Shown in pieces: positions 13,732 to 25,342 of a DNA stretch of 64,000 bases. This DNA comes from Hygrocybe punicea (taxonomy: Eukaryota > Basidiomycota > Agaricomycetes > Agaricales > Hygrophoraceae). The notes under the pieces are model-generated. The model did no database searches and was not told the origin of the DNA. It was given only the letters and a program-made list of their open reading frames with translations. Every line of letters begins with the position of its first letter. The stretch's first letter is position 1. A program made the translations under genes and the position numbers. The DNA is taken from contig OY744462.1 in NCBI GenBank assembly GCA_963556145.1, forward strand, positions 5,146,001 to 5,210,000, read 5' to 3'.

Positions 13732-15798
13732 TCAATAGAGCATTGACGTGGCCATTACAGGGGGCATGCCGTTTACGGGAGCGAGACCACATGACATGGA
13801 TGTCTGGTCCCTGCACCAAAATCGGCTAAAATGAGTTTGTGGGAGGAAAGTGTACGGTGTCGGATAAGGGAAGGGACGTGTTACGGCAGCGGTATCAGTC
13901 CGGTGTGGAGTGAATCCCGTAAGTTGGGCGGCCGGTGAAGAATTGCTGGCTCTCCGTTCCAGGTCGTAGAAGACGAGGGCCAGAAGATCGCCGTCAATGG
14001 AGAATTCCTGTGTTATAGTGGTCTGCAAAGCTAATTAATAGACACGTGGATCAGTATGCGGCAAACATGTGTAGAAAACATGTGTATGCGTACTTGCATC
14101 AAGCCATCGACTCCTGCTGAGAGACGATTCTGTGGGGAGGAACCCAGTCATTTGGCAGTTATTCGCCGTAGACATACTGGACGCGACTAGTTGAAGAGCT
14201 TCGGCCTCCTCGGAGATGCAAGCTTTTCCAGCATAGACCCGGGTAAGGCACTTGGCTGAAGAAGGCCATGGGGCATTGAAAGTGACGGAACCGTGAAAAC
14301 CATGGAGTGTGGGCAGGCTATGAATGTCGTCAATGGATGGGAGGGATAGTTTGATTTGAATGGTAATTGGTGACAGTGAACGGAGAGATGTGGCTCTGAC
14401 GGCGTCGAATGACAAGTTGTACGGTGCCATCCCCTCAGCCCAGAGGCACAGGCTGGATATTTTGTTTGCTGCCGGCGACGTGGGTGCTGGAAAAACACCA
14501 CTCCGCCTCGCGGAAGGAACCTGATCGAAGAAACGTGCTCGGTTCACGGGAGTTTCCAGTTTTGCGACCTGCGGAATAGAATTCGATGTCCCAGAAGAAG
14601 CACCGGGATTCACTGGCGGATAGGAATTTGCTTCATATTCCATGTCGAAAAGCGTCACAGCATGCGTAGAAGCTGTGTGCTGGACATCTCGGTGTTCGAA
14701 AGTAAATGATGATGAGGGAGAGCTGCGTGATACAGGCGATGACGAGAGCACCACGTTTCCGGTTTCGTGGTTTGAATGTGAGGGCGAGTGAGCATGAGGT
14801 GAGTCGATAGAGAATGTTGCTGTGGAATACGAATCGAAGATAGCGCTGCATGACTGCGAGGGAGAGTGCGAAGGACTCTCGAACTTGAAGTCGCCGGAAG
14901 AAAAACCCGGGGATGGGGGTGAAGGAGAGAGACGGGGAACTGGGTCGCCGGCATCACCATCCGGAGGGATCAATGTACTAGATTCGCACAGGTCTTCTGC
15001 TTTTACGGTTGCTAACAAACCACTTTCGAGGAAAAGCTCTTCGCCTCCCGCTACCAAATGGAATTCTGCACACATCAGTATTAGTGAAGCCAGCGGGAAT
15101 GGGGAAGCGATGCTGACCTGGTTCACCCTTCCACATATTTCTGAGGACTTGCATATGACTGGCGACTTGCTTTTTTGACCTGTCGATTCCTGCTTTCTGC
15201 AGATAGTCGACGAGAAATTGATTTCGCCATCGGCTGCGACCGCGAGAATAAGTAGCCCACGGCGACTCCCAATATTGACGAAGACCTATTCGTGGGAGAA
15301 TATAGGGGAGTGTCGGGAACAAAAAATGAACGGCGAACCGTTGACGAATATTTTTTCTACATTTTCCGGCCAGACTTCACTGCCACTGCCATCCTTTAAA
15401 AGCTTCCGGTGTTTTCTCTGGGGAGTAATCATGCTGTTCCTGGAGACCTCTGGCCCCTTCTGCCTGTCGTGCGAATGGGACGGTTTACAGGACGAGAGAG
15501 GCATGGTGTTGGGGGAAAAAAGGGAACTGGGGGGGACGGCAACAAACACAGTGTCGTGATTGACCAGGAAGGGTAGGGAAGAAGAGTGATTGCCCCAGAG
15601 AGCGGCCTTATATGTGAATTGCCCTCTCTTGTTCGCAAACAATCCACCGAAAGCGTTAGAGGATCGAAGCTCCAGAATACAGTTTAGATCCGAGTATGGC
15701 ATGCACGACCCGTCGAATTGGAGATAGTGCGAATTGGTGTCCCTGCTGTAGATACAAGATCTGGCAAGTACATTGAAAATAGCAGGTCTAGCCGTCAT
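13732..15798 (-). CDS. TEA/ATTS-domain transcription factor
   Basis: TEA-domain factors (AbaA, Tec1, Scalloped) bind CATTCY-type sites and control development. Here the DNA-binding domain is split by an intron. EVWPENVEKIFVNG in one exon joins LRQYWESPWATYSRGRSRW in the next when the intron from 15335 to about 15288 is removed. The recognition helix reads SKKQVASHMQVLRNMWKGE. A long Ser/Pro-rich region follows (15060-14100), then a final exon reached by splicing into ATTAATTAG, giving LQTTITQEFSIDGDLLALV and ending at 13732. The frame is open upstream to ATG 15798; an internal ATG at 15432 just before the domain is an alternative start. The gene is divergent from VPS23. The domain call is near certain; the N-terminal 120 residues are not. 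Confidence 0.88.
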
Positions 15799-16390
15799 AA
15801 TAGCCGCAGTAGACGCCGGTCCGAATTGCCAGAAGGACCCCTTGAAACTTTTGAGGTGTGACTGGGAGTAGCGCCAGTAGATGCGAAGTCAGAATCGGGT
15901 GGACAAAGTTCAGGCAGAGAAAAGCAGACGTCTGGACCATGGCGATCACCGTGACCGCAGGGAACAGTGGGCCCTGAAGATGGTCTTTGAAGCTGCCTGA
16001 TTGGGAAGTGAGTCAAGTGCAAGCCGAGGGCGTTTGAAACAAGAAACGAAGGCTCTGATTGTGAGGACAATGGGAATCGCTCCGATGACCGAGTCGAGTC
16101 GACGTCGGTCGACGCCCACAAGGAGCAACGAAAAAAAAAAAAAAAAAAGATCTCCACCCGCAAACAAGCCCCGTTGCACAGATATTGGGTCCCTGTTGCC
16201 ACCGGATACAGATTTTCGCGAGATGGACAGACGCGACCCCTCGTCACCACAGCCCATGGCATGGACCATGGCGATCTAGCCGGTCAACACTCTGACTCGC
16301 ATTACGGAGACAATATTGTGCCGTACTCCAGACTCCGACTCAACACAGGTTCCGCTGCCAGTGCCAGTGTGCTCGCAGCTCGCCGTTGAC
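15799..16390. other. Intergenic gap with poly(A) tract, TEA factor / VPS23
   Basis: This 592-bp divergent gap contains an uninterrupted A tract at about 16131-16149. Such rigid, nucleosome-excluding tracts are common in fungal promoters. An open frame crosses it on the minus strand, but it encodes a run of phenylalanines from the A tract and shows no recognisable protein. It could hold 5' untranslated exons of the TEA gene. Confidence 0.5.
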
Positions 16391-17964
16391 ATGAACCAGC
16401 AACAATCACTCACACAGAAATGGTTACACCAGAACATTGCACCATATGGTGTTCACAAGGACCGGGTCTACTCTGACGTTGATGGGGCGCTTGCTCGCTT
16501 TCCTACACTCCATCCGAAGTCGGACATCTACAGTTCAGTCGCTATCCAGCTTCTCTGACCTCAAGCCTGACTCATCAGTTGCTCCAGTCCACGACGACGG
16601 CCGCACTCAACTCCTCCTCTGTGCGCATGGATTACTTCCGATATCATTTCGCCAGGCCTCGTACAACATTCCAATCGCACTTTGGGTCACACGGGACTAC
16701 CCTGCAGAACCTCCCGTCGTCTATGTCGTTCCAACAAGCGACATGCTTGTAAAAGCTGGGAAATACGTTGATGTCAGTGGCAGGATCAACATCGATTACA
16801 TGCAGCACTGGAAACGCAAGAGTGAGGTATGTGTTCTGCAATAATATCGTACGTCTTGCTAAGGCGCATCAGGGTTGCCACTTGTCAGGTTTACTGGAAG
16901 CTATGCAAGATCACTTTTCCCGCGAATCTCCCGTATACGCAAAGCCAAAAAATACGATATCCGAGCAGCCACCGTCGATTCCCGTAGCTCGGAGTTATGC
17001 CGCAAAACCGCCACCCCCTCTGCCTTCCACCCATTCACCGCCGGTGCCACAGACGGCAACAGTTCCCGCCGTGACTGGTGATCGCCCAAGTTTACCACCG
17101 AAACCCAACTCGCCGCCCGGCCGGCTTCCAAGAAGCGGCACCACTTCTTCCATGCCGAATCAGGCATGGCCGATATCTCCTCACCAGCTACGTCCTGAAG
17201 CTATCACATCACCACCAGCACACCCACCGATCCATGCTCATCAGGCTCCACAACCATCCGTCCCCCCGAATCTTCTCGACGAAGAGTACGCAGAGTTCAC
17301 GACTCAACGGGCGTTCGCACCACCTCCCCCACGGCCTACCAACCCCGAGCTGCTTCGTCTGCATTCGCAAGTGCATCAGATGGTCACTGCCGAGTTTGCA
17401 TCTCTTTCACAAGCCCTTGGGATGGACGGGGAGCGGCTCCGTGCGCAGCAGACGGATCTTCTGGCGGGCGAGCCAGCGATCCGTGACGAGATGGCCCGTT
17501 TGGAGGCAGTGAGAGACGTGTGTGGTAATGTGGCTGGGCGGATACGAACCAGCATAGATCACGCGGAAAGAAATATTGCGGAATTGAGAAGAAAGGGAGA
17601 CCCGGAGGTAGACGAGATGGTGTGTTCGACAAGCATTGTCCATAACCAGTGAGCGTCCATGCATGGTGTTCCTGTCCCGGATCCGGAGTTGATGATAGGC
17701 TGCGTACTAATGGAGACTAATCGAACTGGTGGCGGAAGACAACGCTATCGAGGACACCATCTACCATCTCCATCGGGCGTTGAACTCCGGACGAATCGAT
17801 CTGGAACGGTTCCTTAGGGTGAGCGACAGGGTCTCCTCTGACTGACGCTGACGCTGACGCTGACGTATTACACAAACAACAGACGACCCGCGTGCTTGCC
17901 GAAGAACAATTCATGAAACGGGCCCTTATTGAGAAAATACAGGCGGGCGTCGATCGGATCTGAG
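16391..17964 (+). CDS. VPS23: ESCRT-I subunit Vps23/TSG101
   Basis: Vps23 recognises ubiquitinated cargo at endosomes and recruits downstream ESCRT complexes for multivesicular-body sorting. Exon 1 (MNQQQSLTQKWLHQNIAPYG) begins an inactive E2-like UEV domain. It continues after an intron near 16535-16590 with DDGRTQLLLCAHGLLPISF, ASYNIPIALWVTRDYPAEPP and the segment around 16790; there is no catalytic cysteine, as expected. A Pro-rich linker (16940-17330) is followed by a coiled coil (SQVHQMVTAEFASL onward). The steadiness box is made of two exons, ending LVAEDNAIEDTIYHLHRAL and TTRVLAEEQFMKRALIEKIQ, with the stop at 17962-17964. The open frame stopping at 17652 is an unspliced read-through. 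Its tail converges on that of the Src1 gene, 191 bp away. Confidence 0.93.
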
Positions 17965-18155
17965 TGCAACCAGATTCGTCACGATCTTCTCTTCTCTTCA
18001 TAGCCAATTTCTCGATGTCTTTTTTGCCATATCCGTCGACTTCTCTGAGCGCTCTCACTACATAATATGATCCGGTCGTTGCGATGACGTCTGTCACATG
18101 TCACCTGTCACATATTTATAACCTACACCGCAAAACAAAGCAAAAAGTCGTAGCA

Positions 18156-20987
18156 TCACATCACAATTCCTTCCTCTCCACCTCCGAATTTCACCTTCTT
18201 CCGAATGTCCGGTCCCCTCCCAGCACTGCCAACCCATCGCCACACCCTCAATTCGTCACCCCCACTTACTTCCTCCAGGTTAGCGCGCACGTTGGCGTTT
18301 CCTTCTACCACCCGCTCCACTCGGTCCCACAATCGCCGGCGCAGTGCTATCGAGTGCTCATCCTGCAAAATCAAGTCCCGAAGTTGGAGCGATGACAGGT
18401 ACGGTTGCGGCGCCGTAACAGGATCCGTGTGGTGTGCGAGTTCCTGATTCCGTAGGGTGTCAAGGGCAATCTGAACTAGTTCCGTTACCCGTTTGCTTTC
18501 AACTACTTGCTGAGCCCTGCGCGCTCTCCCAACGATGGTGAGACCGATCAGTACAACAAATCCTAAGAAACAATCCATGAGAAATGGCTTAGACTCTTCT
18601 GTCACAATTACCCGTACCGAGCACCGTTGTTCGCCATTCCGCCCAAACCTCCCTCAATTTCACAGTGATCGCACAATTCCAAGTCAGATCGGCCGTTTTG
18701 TGCGCCAAATACCGTCCCCCACTTTCGGTTGCTTTGTTCAATGCATTCCATCACATTATGAAAACTACTCACCGTGAATCTTCACCAATAATGACGCCAC
18801 CCCAGTGAATCAATTGTTGGATGGCTTCATTGAAGGTATCGTCAAATGTGCCAATAAGATGAGGCTGTCACAGGAACGTTCAGCGTTTACCGCAAAAAAA
18901 AAAACGCCCATGTTACCGAAGTTTTCTTCTTCAAGGCCTCCTTCAGAATTTCCAGCTCCACACCCCACCTCCTTGCTTCTCCCCCATCCGTGTCTCGCAC
19001 AACAACGCCGACATCACCCGTGCAAACACGTTTGCCCCGCTCCTGTCCCAAAATCGCCTCCACGGCCTTTCCTAATGCCCCTATGTTCCTCTTCCGTTTG
19101 GGATCCTCCATGCACCAAGGTGGGAACGCCACAGGACCCAGTCCAGGAAGGCCATCCGTTGCCACAGATATCATCTTCCAAACCAAGTCTGATGAGGATG
19201 AAAACTCCTGAGGCACTAAGGATATCTCCTGCAGAGAATGCGGGGGAGGAGGCAAGAAGAAAAAAATTGGGTGAGACCGTAGTAGGTATCCTGTGTCACA
19301 AGTCATCGTATGCCGATTACACGTAGCATGATCAGGGCACGGTGTGCAAGTGGTAGGATGTGGAAGAGGGTACAACAAAGGGAATGGAGGGCAGACGGCT
19401 GCGTCGACATCACCAGATTTGTCATGGTTCGCTCCAGGTAAATATCTAGACAAGGAGGCCAGATACTCGAGCGTCTTGTTCTCCCCGTGGCATTCGTCTA
19501 TGGCATTCCACTTGGCATTCAACTCCCCGAGTGCAGCATTAGTCTTGCGGCCAGTATCACAGTATCCAATCGGCGCTGACTCCATTTTGAAGCTGACTAT
19601 GGCTCCCGATGTTGCCAGCACTATCATAACGAAAAAGAGTCGCAGGATGAATGGCGGCTTTGACTCCAGGGATACAGTCCTCTGAGGACGTCTGATCACC
19701 TTGACACCTTCGGCGATGCGAGCTGAGACGGCGGCGGTTTGATCTTCGCCCTCATAATCCTCGTGTTCAAATTCTTGACTCCCTTCCTCTTTGACGTCCT
19801 CCAGCACCTCACCGTGAATCCCGTTAACTTCATTCGTGGCTCCTTCAGTAAAATTCAACTCGTTGTAATAGCTCGCGTCGTCCTTGATTCGAGGCTCCCG
19901 TGCACTCGGTCGGTGTTCAGAGGCAGAGGCTCTATTGGTGACAAGCTGTGTCTCACGAGATACGTTGGGTGGCAGATCGGGCTCGAACTTGGATTGCGGA
20001 GGAGAATACCGTGGGTCAATAATGACGGCCAAGGGAGCAGAAGAGGGGAGCAACTGGGGAGGAGCTGACGCCGACTTCCTGGATTTGCGCGGAGCAACGC
20101 TCTTGCGAATGGACTTGGGCCTCAATGGAGATGGGCGTGACGGCGAGGAAGATTCAGCGCCTGATTGAAAAATATTGTTGTCCTCCCAGCCGCTATCATC
20201 TCCTGCCTAAATCTTGGTTAGCAAGCGTTGTGGTAAGTTGAGTATAAAAAGTCTATAGTTACCGTTTGCGAAACGCGGCGAGCTTGCGAGCCAGCTGCTT
20301 CCGACTAATGAGTCATCGTTATGAGTTTGTACGTTCAAGTAAAATGTTCAGCAATTGATCTCGTACATTCTTATTGTTTCTCCCAATTTTGCGAATCGGG
20401 AGCTCTTCTTCCTCAAGCTCACTTTCTTCCTGAAGTGTGGGCTGTGCTTTGACTACTTTACGTGAAGGACCACCGAGGTTAGGTTGAGCTGATGAGCGGC
20501 GTCGCTTAGGCTGGTTAAATTAGAAAATCAGTGTGCCAGGGCATGGTCGACCAGATACTTACGGGATCCGGTCTGACCGGCGGACTTCCTTGATCCTGAG
20601 TGGGTGCGCGAGAAAGCCGTTGGGATGTCCTTCGAGTTAGTGTTATCTGGGAGGCGATTGGATTATCGGATACAGAACAACCTCAGGTCTCAGGTCACGA
20701 ACCTTCTGCCCCCCAAGAGGTTTCCCCGTGAGGCCATCAGTAATACCATCGTCGCTTGCGTGACTATTCTCCTTCCGGAGTCGCTCTCTCTTGAACTTGG
20801 GGGCTCTGGGCTTGATTTCGTCGTTGAAAAGCTGAATGAGCTTCGGTTTCGTGTACGGGGAAGGAAACTTGATATTGTGGAAACCAAGAACGCCGAGTAG
20901 CTGGGGCACTGTGAGAGTACCCGGATCGAAGTCAGGATTGAGGTATTCACCAAGACCGATTATCTGTGCAGCAGTCATTCGTGACAT
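18156..20987 (-). CDS. SRC1: Inner nuclear membrane protein Src1/Heh1 (LEM/MAN1 family)
   Basis: Members of this family tether chromatin to the inner nuclear membrane and recruit ESCRT factors for nuclear-pore quality control. The N-terminus from ATG 20987 (MTAAQIIGLGEYLNPDFD, TKPKLIQLFNDEIKPR) is a helix-extension-helix fold. A long basic/acidic nucleoplasmic region follows (20700-19750). The first membrane segment is near 19680 (LRLFFVMIVLATSGAIVSF). The luminal part has paired cysteines (CTPCPDHATCNRHTMTC). A second membrane segment lies near 18580 (CFLGFVVLIGLTIVG). The MAN1/Src1 C-terminal domain carries the typical VWRWVG motif near 18230. The stop is at 18156. It shows the full domain order of fungal Src1/Heh1 proteins. 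Exon joins between 20.1 and 20.65 kb are inferred. Confidence 0.9.
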
Positions 20988-21352
20988 GAAGAAGCCAACA
21001 GTCAGAACACGTGCCAGTGGGTCTGTTGTGTGTGCCGTCACGGTGACTGTCACATCACGTGACACAGACGCGTTTTCGAAGCGCCACTAATAACGTCTGA
21101 GATGTTAATGACCGCATTGCCATTTCCGAGTCTGCTGGCACAATAAGTTTGCCATCGTGCGAAGGCGAAACTATAAATACTTGTGCACAAGTAGGTAGGA
21201 TGAAAAGTCCAATCTCATTCAAGTTGAGAATATGCAAACGGCACACCATTGATGTCTGACTGACTCTGACAGCATCCAATATATATTGTTCGTGTGGTGA
21301 CGTGGCCTGCCCAGTGGATTCAGATTGGAGAGACATTGCTCTCTGTCATCCC
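20988..21352. promoter_or_regulatory. SRC1 upstream region with two E-boxes
   Basis: This 365-bp gap lies between the SRC1 start and the tail of the sulfide:quinone oxidoreductase gene. It holds CACGTG at 21008-21013 and the longer palindrome TCACGTGA at 21055-21062, about 20 and 70 bp upstream of the ATG. A region rich in short GTCAC/GTGAC repeats lies between them. bHLH binding is plausible but unproven. Confidence 0.4.
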
Positions 21353-23136
21353 TTAGTATTTTGGCCTCACCATGCCAGATGTCCCAAACCACTGGCCCTT
21401 GATCTGCACATGATGAGCATTCAACTTCACAAATTAGGATGTTGACTTGCCATTGCATTCCAGTAAATCCAGGGGAAAAAGTCCTATATAATATGCACAG
21501 CTTTGATCAGTTTGTGACCTACAAACTGTATTACATAGCTCTGACCTTCTTAAGATGATAAAATAGTCTGAAAATAGCATTCAAAATGCTGGGGGGAGGG
21601 TGAAGGAGAAACTCAACCAACTCACCTTCTGCTCTTTGATTGGTCACCCAAGTAAGCAAAAGTCTCCTTTGGTTCCAATCCGTATTTGAACTCTGCCAAC
21701 ATCAGTTCTCCGTACCCGGTTAAGAGCTGTGTCAGACACATCAGCATCTCCAAAATATTGGCAAATGGTGCCGAAAACCCACGGGACAACTGGTATAGCC
21801 GTCGTATCTCGCATTGCTGATGTTTCCAGTGTCCATAAGAGAAAAGAGGTTCTCTGTAAGGACGGGCGCTTGGGCAGTAATAGCTGCGGCAGTTTTGCTC
21901 GTAGGCAGCGAAGAGCAGTCGCCCAACGCGAATATATTCTCAAACTCGGGTTTTACATGCTGCAGCGTCGCCTGGTTCACCTCGACCCAACCAGCAGCGT
22001 CGGATATAGGGGAAGCCCTGAGTTCATCCAGCGGGCCCATGGGAGGCGTTACGTGGAGGAGCGTATAGTCGACGCTCACCGTCGAACCATCCGACTTCGT
22101 AAATATCGCTTTATGATTTTGAGCATCTATTGCCGTCAAGTTGTGCTGGAAGTAGCCTCCGACGCCACGTTCCAAACGGAGCATATCGAGGGCGTCCGAA
22201 TATTTCTTGACGCTAAACATCGTGGGCATGCCGGTATAAAAGTTGACTTTGATGTTGTCGCCTGCTTTCCGAAAACCATCCCATGCCATCCACATGATCT
22301 TCTGCGGGGCTGGCATATAGAATGTGAACGTTGAGGCATAAAAAAATACAAATAATAAGGTTTACCTCCAGCACACTTGATGACACCAGCAGGCTGAGTG
22401 AAGATGGCATTGCCGGACCTCAACGCACTCAAATCATCCCAGACTTTGTCACATGTATCGTACGAGTAGATCGACGAAACGCCAGAAAATGGGTCGACGA
22501 GGGCTTTAGGAAGACCTTCGATCGCGCTCCAATTAATCCGGAGTCCGGCGGCGACCACCAAGACGCCATAGGACAAGGTACGACCAGAGGCAGTAGTAAC
22601 CGATGAAGTGGACGGAGAGAATAACTTGACGTTTTCTGGAAGGTGTGCAAGATGTCCTGGAATGAGTGATGTAAGAGGACGACGAAGAGTAGTCTTCCGA
22701 CGAAGCCCTGCGCCGACCAAGGTCCTGGAAGCAAATGTATTGTCTGAAGTCTGAAGTTTGTCATATGTACCAGATTTCTTACCAGCCAGGCTGTGGACCG
22801 ATCAGGACTCTCATAAACAAATAGTGGTGCTTCTTGGCTCACTTGATAATGGTGATATTCCGCCGCGTCTATTATGGCAATGTCACCGTCATTGAAGGGC
22901 TTGCCAGCTGCCTTGAAGCGGTCGTAAATCTGATTTGCAACGGACAAGCCACCAGAGCCTGATTTGAATATACAGGCTAAACGAAAAGTGACGGCGATAT
23001 TATTATTATGATCTGACGTACCCCCACCGACAACTAGGACTTTGAACTGGTCATTTTTCGTGTTAGCCGTCTGATGAAGAAGCCTGGCACAAGAATTGAA
23101 GCGGGAAGGCGACGCCGTCCTTCCGGTTGCGAGCAT
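21353..23136 (-). CDS. HMT2: Mitochondrial sulfide:quinone oxidoreductase
   Basis: SQR oxidises sulfide with FAD and passes electrons to ubiquinone. The start at 23136 gives a basic, Ser/Arg-rich presequence suiting mitochondrial import. Removing the intron inside the first glycine motif yields VLVVGGGSGGLSVANQ for FAD binding. Later landmarks are CAGAPQKIMWMAWD (a conserved cysteine), HVKPEFENIFALGDCSSLPT and YDGYTSCP with a second redox cysteine. The frame that ends at 21622 (DQSKSRR) is not the true end: a GTGAGT donor, then introns at 21568-21625, 21484-21545 and 21404-21450, connect to LFYHLKK, DFFPWIYWNAM and IKGQWFGTSGMVRPKY, matching the membrane-binding C-terminus of the family. The last intron appears to be of the GC-AG type. 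The stop is at 21353-21355. Confidence 0.9.
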
Positions 23137-23385
23137 TGGTGCGGGTAACTATGCCAGCGGCGTTCTGAGTGAAAAAGTAGATTTGTCCAGAACGGTACGC
23201 CATGGCGTTTCGCACATTCACGACACTAGACCTTTGTTGAAAGACTTTTTCACAGGGCATACACCATTCTCGTAACTTGAAGGAACACCGTGCCGTGAGC
23301 GCCTTGTGATGGATATGATGTGTTTTGACGCTGTCAATTGCAAGGTCTCTTTGTGCCAGTGGCATTTTCCATTCTCCCTTTTGTT

Positions 23386-24553
23386 ATGATCCCAAGTCGC
23401 CCTTCCCGTCCAGCCATTGGCTTGCCTTCCAACCCTCGTTTGCGATCAACGGGCGAATCATCCAGTCGGTATGACGGTGAATTCCGCAGCCGATCAGATA
23501 GTCCTTCTGCTCGCCGTCCTGGGCCTGGGAAGCAGCGTCCTCTGGCACCTGTTTTAAATGCCAGAGACCGATCCCGATCCCGATCCCGCCCAACACCCAC
23601 GCAAGCTTTCGAATCTCGCGGACCTGCCCAGGTTGCAAACACCCAGAGAGTGTACGAACACCCACTCCCTCGGCGTTCGCCCGAATCTGTGTCTTCGTCT
23701 GCCTCTTCTGGTTCTCCCTTCCCCGGGACGAGGCCTGGGCAGGGTTATGTTTCATCACGGACGAGTGTCGAAGAAGATAGCGAAATATCAAAGCGTGGTC
23801 GCCACCGGCAAGAAACCACAATCAATGAAAGGAAAAACACAGAACATGATCACTCCCATCCAGGTAAATTCCTTATATTTACCATAATAACTATTATTCG
23901 ATCTTCCTCACAGAATCTAAACCTGATCATTCTGATGGTTTGGCTGGACCACCAAGGGAGGGATATTCAATATGGAATACTGTTACCGCAGCAGCAAGCA
24001 CACTGTCCGTCAATGTGAGTAAGGCATGGGCGAGCAACGTAACCACCACTGGCGGTGAAGGTAAGTCTGTGCACAGCACTATTAATAACGCCTTTATTAA
24101 ACTGATAATGCAGAGACACCCCCTGGTCAAGAGTCACGTCTCACGCGCGCTATGAAGGCATATCATCTCGAGAAGGCCAAGGAGCTGTCTGATCTCCCGG
24201 ATTGGCTTTTCCCAAAGCATGAACTTCGATCAGGCAGTCGCTCAAGATTTGCTAGTCGTGACGAGGCTAATAACGAATACGAAGAGACGCCCCGCTCATC
24301 TTCTGCTCCAAGGACACGCGGCCTCCGAGATATTTATGCAGCCGCTACCTCTACCCCTGCTGCTGGTGCTACTGCTGCTGGGGGTCGATCTGAACAAACC
24401 AGGCCTCATCTCCACGCGGGCGAAGGTGTGGGTCCCTCAAAATCTGCGGATCGCCTGAGGGCTGTTCGAGATGCGAAACGCAGTGCTCTTGTGCCCAAAG
24501 CGCACAGCGAGCGCTGTCACCGTAGTGATGACAGCGATGGTACATTTATTTGA
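23386..24553 (+). CDS. Unrecognised Ser/Arg/Pro-rich protein
   Basis: No named family was recognised. ATG 23386 starts a basic, disordered region (IPSRPSRPAIGLPSNPRLR, then Arg-Ser-Arg-Ser-Arg near 23565). Two introns interrupt the gene, at about 23862-23912 and 24060-24112. The middle exon reads GPPREGYSIWNTVTAAASTL. The final exon starts LTRAMKAYHLEKAKELSDLP followed by DWLFPKHEL, the only segment that looks conserved and folded. The tail is low-complexity and ends at 24553. A GTACAT donor at about 24540 and a clear branch site plus acceptor (ACTAAC...CACAG, near 24702) allow an alternative end around 24732. It is divergent from the SQR gene over 249 bp. It is called coding because codon-level conservation seems to respect plausible introns. 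Confidence 0.7.
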
Positions 24554-25342
24554 TCGGGATGGGGTGAAACATATCATCCCAAACAGGCGAAGAGTCTGAT
24601 GGTTTGTTAGTCGTAGTGGATAAGTGCAAGTTATTAATAAATCTCGAGTTGTCAAGGACACAAACAGCGTAAGTATGAAGGAACTAACATCATATCCACA
24701 GCCGGACTCAATTCCAAGCTTCGAAGCTGATGAACGCGAGTCATGGGGATAAGGTTCTACGGTTGCCATCGCAGCCGGCCGCTGTTAGGAAGTGACAACT
24801 GCGTGAACTTTCAACTTTGCGCATACGTGTCCGATGTAGTGTTGTGACTGTTGTCCGTCACGGTCCGTGCAAGTAACTTTGTACCGTACAGCTGACACCG
24901 TCGAACGGAAGCGCTATACCGCAGACGCGGGACAAGATTGTAATTACCCTCTGTCAAGTCGGCCGCAAATGATGGATCCTGCGGGGACGGCGGACGTAGA
25001 TTGTCGCCCGTTGCAGTGCTAACAGACCGTTGTCATGGCTTCAGCTGCCACCACCGCAATATTAAAACCAGTCCTGGTTATTCATTCACATCCACGTCTT
25101 TCACCCTTTCCTTTCCTTTCGTTTTCTCTCTCTTGTCGAGTTGACTCTCGACGTTTAAATTCTTCGTTCTTTCGAGGTATGGCTTCAATCCTGTGTTTCT
25201 GTAAACGCTTAGCACTGACCAGCGTCTTCCCCAGTTCATCCTCTTCGATAGAGATATCCTCTAGCGACCCCTCGGGCAGGATTTCAAGCCTTTTCGTCCA
25301 ACTCACACCTCTACGGATCCCCATTTTTCAAGACACTCCACA
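24554..25342. other. Intergenic region upstream of the cupredoxin gene
   Basis: A 789-bp stretch without a recognised gene. It may contain the 3' end of the preceding gene (to about 24732). Pyrimidine-rich sequence at 25090-25140 and 25320-25342 directly precedes the next start codon and resembles a fungal promoter/5' leader. Small open frames here look like chance. Confidence 0.45.

Noticed and set aside
14035..15126. Frame ending HTDPRVY as the end of the TEA factor
   Set aside because: The tail after WLDA is intron sequence; splicing to ATTAATTAG opens a coherent final exon to 13732.
16131..16149. Poly(A) tract as retroposon tail
   Set aside because: No upstream retroposed sequence or flanking duplication; it lies in a normal divergent promoter.
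21622..22316. SQR ending at 21622 (DQSKSRR)
   Set aside because: The stop is made from a GTGAGT donor, and the conserved membrane-anchor C-terminus is found in three small downstream exons.
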